NCBI RefSeq assembly: GCF_964266745.1
Contig: NZ_CAXWGX010000031.1
Span: 29,890-93,889 of the forward strand
DNA: 64,000 bases
Direction: 5' to 3'
From: Propionicimonas sp020161015
Lineage (GTDB): Bacteria > Actinomycetota > Actinomycetes > Propionibacteriales > Propionibacteriaceae
Part shown: positions 62,184 through 64,000 of the stretch, piece by piece
How positions within the stretch are numbered: the first letter of the stretch is position 1
Layout of the letters: each line of letters opens with the position of its first letter
Program-made: the position numbers and the translations under genes
The notes under the pieces: model-generated
What the model saw: only the letters and a program-made list of their open reading frames with translations
Database searches by the model: none
What the model was told of the DNA's origin: nothing

Positions 62184-63926
62184 GTGCCGATTGACGACCT
62201 GTCCCCGGCGTTCCCGGGACGGGCCGCCTGGGGCACGGCGGCCCGCCTGCGCGCCTGGCAGGTGGAGGCGCTGGCCCGCTACCGCGAGCTCGCGGCCCGC
62301 GACTTCCTTGCCGTGGCCACCCCCGGCGCGGGCAAGACCACGTTCGCGTTGCGTGTGGCGACCGATCTGCTGGAGGCCCGCACGATCGAGCAGGTGATCG
62401 TGGTCACCCCGACCGAGCACCTGAAGGTGCAGTGGGCCGATGCCGCGGCAAAGGTGGGCCTGCGCCTGGACCCCGGGCTGGGTGGTACGCGGCGCGGCCG
62501 GTCGCGCCAGTTCCAGGGCCAGGCGGTGACCTATGCCGGGGTGGCCGCGGCCACGCACGCCTACGAGACCCGCACGGTCGGCGCCCGGACGCTGGTGATC
62601 TTCGACGAGATCCACCACGCCGGCGACGCGCTGAGCTGGGGAGAAGCCGTCGCGCAGGCCTTCGCCCTCGCCACCCGGCGGCTGTCGCTGACCGGGACGC
62701 CGTTCCGGTCGGACGCGACACCGATCCCGTTCGTCCGGTACGCAGAGGAGCCCGACGGCACCCGTCGCTCGGTCCCGGACTACACCTACGGCTACGCGGA
62801 GGCGCTGCGCGACCACGTGGTGCGTCCGGTGGTCTTCCTCGCCTACGGCGGCGGCATGCGCTGGCGGACCCGGGCAGGGGACGAACTGGCGGCCACGCTG
62901 GGGGAGCCGCTGACCAAGGACGTCACGGCCCAGGCGTGGCGCACCGCCCTCGACCCGGCGGGGGAGTGGATGCCCGCGGTGTTGCGGGCGGCGGACCGGA
63001 GGCTGGAGGAGGTGCGCCGGCACGTGCCGGACGCGGGGGGACTGGTGATCGCCAGCGACCAAAGACAGGCCCGCGCGTATGCGCGGGCCCTGGCAGCGAT
63101 CACCGGCGAGAAGCCGACCACCGTCCTTTCCGACGACCCCGGTGCGAGCCGGCGCATCGAGGAGTTCTCCGACTCGACCCAGCGCTGGATGGTGGCCGTG
63201 CGCATGGTGTCGGAGGGTGTGGACGTGCCACGCCTCGCCGTGGGTGTGTACGCCACGGCGACCTCGACCCCGCTCTTCTTCGCCCAGGCGGTCGGACGCT
63301 TCGTCCGCAGCCGTCGGCGTGGTGAGCTGGCGAGCGTCTTCCTGCCCACCGTCCCGATCCTGCTCGCCCACGCGGGCGCGCTCGAGCGCCAGCGCGACCA
63401 CTTCCTCGGCCGTCCACGGCAGGCCGACGAGCTGTGGGCCGAGGAGGAGGCGCTCCTCGCCGAGGCCAACCGCACCCGTCGGACCGCCGACCTCGAGGGC
63501 GAGCAGGAGACCCTCGAGGCGAACGCGGTCTTCGACCACGTGCTCTTCGACGCCCGCGCCTACGGGCTCCAGGCCGAGCCGACGAGCGCGGACGAGGCGG
63601 ACTACCTCGGGCTGCCCGGGCTGCTGGAGTCCGACCAGGTGGCCGTGCTGCTCGCCGACCGCCAGCGCCGGCAACTGGCCCGGGCGTCCCGGAGGGATCG
63701 CCGTGAGAAGGTGCCGGCGGAGGTCAGCCTCTTCCGCGCGCTGGAAGGCCGGCGCAAGGAGCTGAACAGCCTGGTCTCGCAGGTGGCGAGAGTGAGGGGC
63801 GTGCCCCACAGCCACGTCCACGCCGGCCTGCGCCGGGAGGCGGGTGGCCCGCCGCTGGCGCAGGCCACCACCGAGCAGGTCGAGGCGCGCATCCAGCTCG
63901 CGCGCCGGTGGCTGGCCAGCGCCTGA
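62184..63926 (+). CDS. DEAD/DEAH-box helicase (superfamily 2)
   Basis: Protein of 580 residues with an SF2 helicase core: Q-like region (RLRAWQVEALARY), Walker A ATPGAGKTTFAL, Ia VVTPTEHLKVQW, Walker B LVIFDEIHH, motif III LTGTPFRSDAT, the IV/V region VSEGVDVPRLAVGVYAT and motif VI QAVGRFVRSRRRGE. The N-terminus is short and the C-terminal 130 residues have no known domain by eye. Related proteins occur in many actinobacteria, probably acting on DNA repair or RNA; the substrate is not evident. The GTG 62184 follows GGGAGG. It is the last gene of the gatCAB run. Confidence 0.87.
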   Translation: MPIDDLSPAFPGRAAWGTAARLRAWQVEALARYRELAARDFLAVATPGAGKTTFALRVATDLLEARTIEQVIVVTPTEHLKVQWADAAAKVGLRLDPGLGGTRRGRSRQFQGQAVTYAGVAAATHAYETRTVGARTLVIFDEIHHAGDALSWGEAVAQAFALATRRLSLTGTPFRSDATPIPFVRYAEEPDGTRRSVPDYTYGYAEALRDHVVRPVVFLAYGGGMRWRTRAGDELAATLGEPLTKDVTAQAWRTALDPAGEWMPAVLRAADRRLEEVRRHVPDAGGLVIASDQRQARAYARALAAITGEKPTTVLSDDPGASRRIEEFSDSTQRWMVAVRMVSEGVDVPRLAVGVYATATSTPLFFAQAVGRFVRSRRRGELASVFLPTVPILLAHAGALERQRDHFLGRPRQADELWAEEEALLAEANRTRRTADLEGEQETLEANAVFDHVLFDARAYGLQAEPTSADEADYLGLPGLLESDQVAVLLADRQRRQLARASRRDRREKVPAEVSLFRALEGRRKELNSLVSQVARVRGVPHSHVHAGLRREAGGPPLAQATTEQVEARIQLARRWLASA

Positions 63927-63942
63927 CCCACCCCCTCATCCG

Positions 63943-63988
63943 CAAAGTGGACCCAAACCGCCGACAACGGCGGTATGGGTCCACTTTG
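63943..63988. terminator. Large hairpin after the helicase gene
   Basis: CAAAGTGGACCCA at 63943-63955 pairs exactly with TGGGTCCACTTTG at 63976-63988. After one A-A mismatch, a further 7 base pairs (63957-63963 with 63968-63974) close a 4-base loop. The whole hairpin begins 17 bases after the helicase stop. It probably terminates the gatCAB-VanZ-helicase transcript; its lower GC and length also suit an intergenic repeat family. Confidence 0.7.
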
Positions 63989-64000
63989 GCGGTGCGGGGG

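Overview
The window is GC-rich chromosomal DNA with almost no gaps. Genes overlap or abut, GTG and TTG starts are common, and no intergenic stretch exceeds 300 bases. WhiB, the PdtaS-type sensor kinase, Kgd, NucS, the GlgE pathway, the SigH/RshA-type pair and bL37 mark it as an actinobacterium. A methylmalonyl-CoA epimerase and a PduO-type cobalamin adenosyltransferase, together with the overall gene style, suggest the Propionibacteriales (inference). I see no phage, insertion sequence, CRISPR array or biosynthetic cluster.

Region by region. 1-6250: start of aroA, a DoxX protein, an ECF sigma factor with its own zinc-finger tail, an SRAP protein, the SigH-type thiol-stress sigma factor and its zinc anti-sigma factor (with a matching promoter in front), the 24-residue ribosomal protein bL37, a PdtaS-type histidine kinase and WhiB1. 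The order resembles the mycobacterial aroA-sigH-whiB1 region. 6200-11370: galK, a DUF6104 protein and kgd on the minus strand. 11537-31362: tRNA-Arg, a lipoprotein, lysA-hom-thrH, rho, an Eis-like acetyltransferase, rpmE-prfA-prmC-tsaC-wecA, and the whole F1Fo ATP synthase operon with two AtpI-like genes in front and a DUF2550 gene behind. This is the classic actinobacterial lysA-thr-rho-atp block, except that thrH stands where thrC-thrB usually do.

31319-39100: cobalamin adenosyltransferase, a cyclophilin lipoprotein, an esterase with a small zinc-ribbon protein, nucS, an AI-2E family permease, methylmalonyl-CoA epimerase, phosphoglucomutase and a thioredoxin-fold/TPR co-chaperone. 39131-41845: a recombination scar, where a cyclase-like gene is cut off after 95 codons and a large MFS exporter reads through it on the opposite strand. 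41967-50418: glgX, glgE, maltokinase, glgB and a GNAT-NUDIX gene, all on the minus strand, for alpha-glucan synthesis through maltose-1-phosphate.

50503-63926: cysteine desulfurase, a VanZ protein, mnmA, a stand-alone MetE-like protein, a reductase, ligA, an ACT-domain protein, gatCAB, a second VanZ protein and a DEAD/DEAH helicase. IscS-type desulfurase plus MnmA supply tRNA 2-thiouridine; GatCAB corrects mischarged Gln/Asn tRNA. The most unusual points are the MFS/cyclase scar, the exporter's repetitive insertion, thrH in the threonine locus and a structured repeat element before gatC. I found no clearly undescribed multi-gene system.
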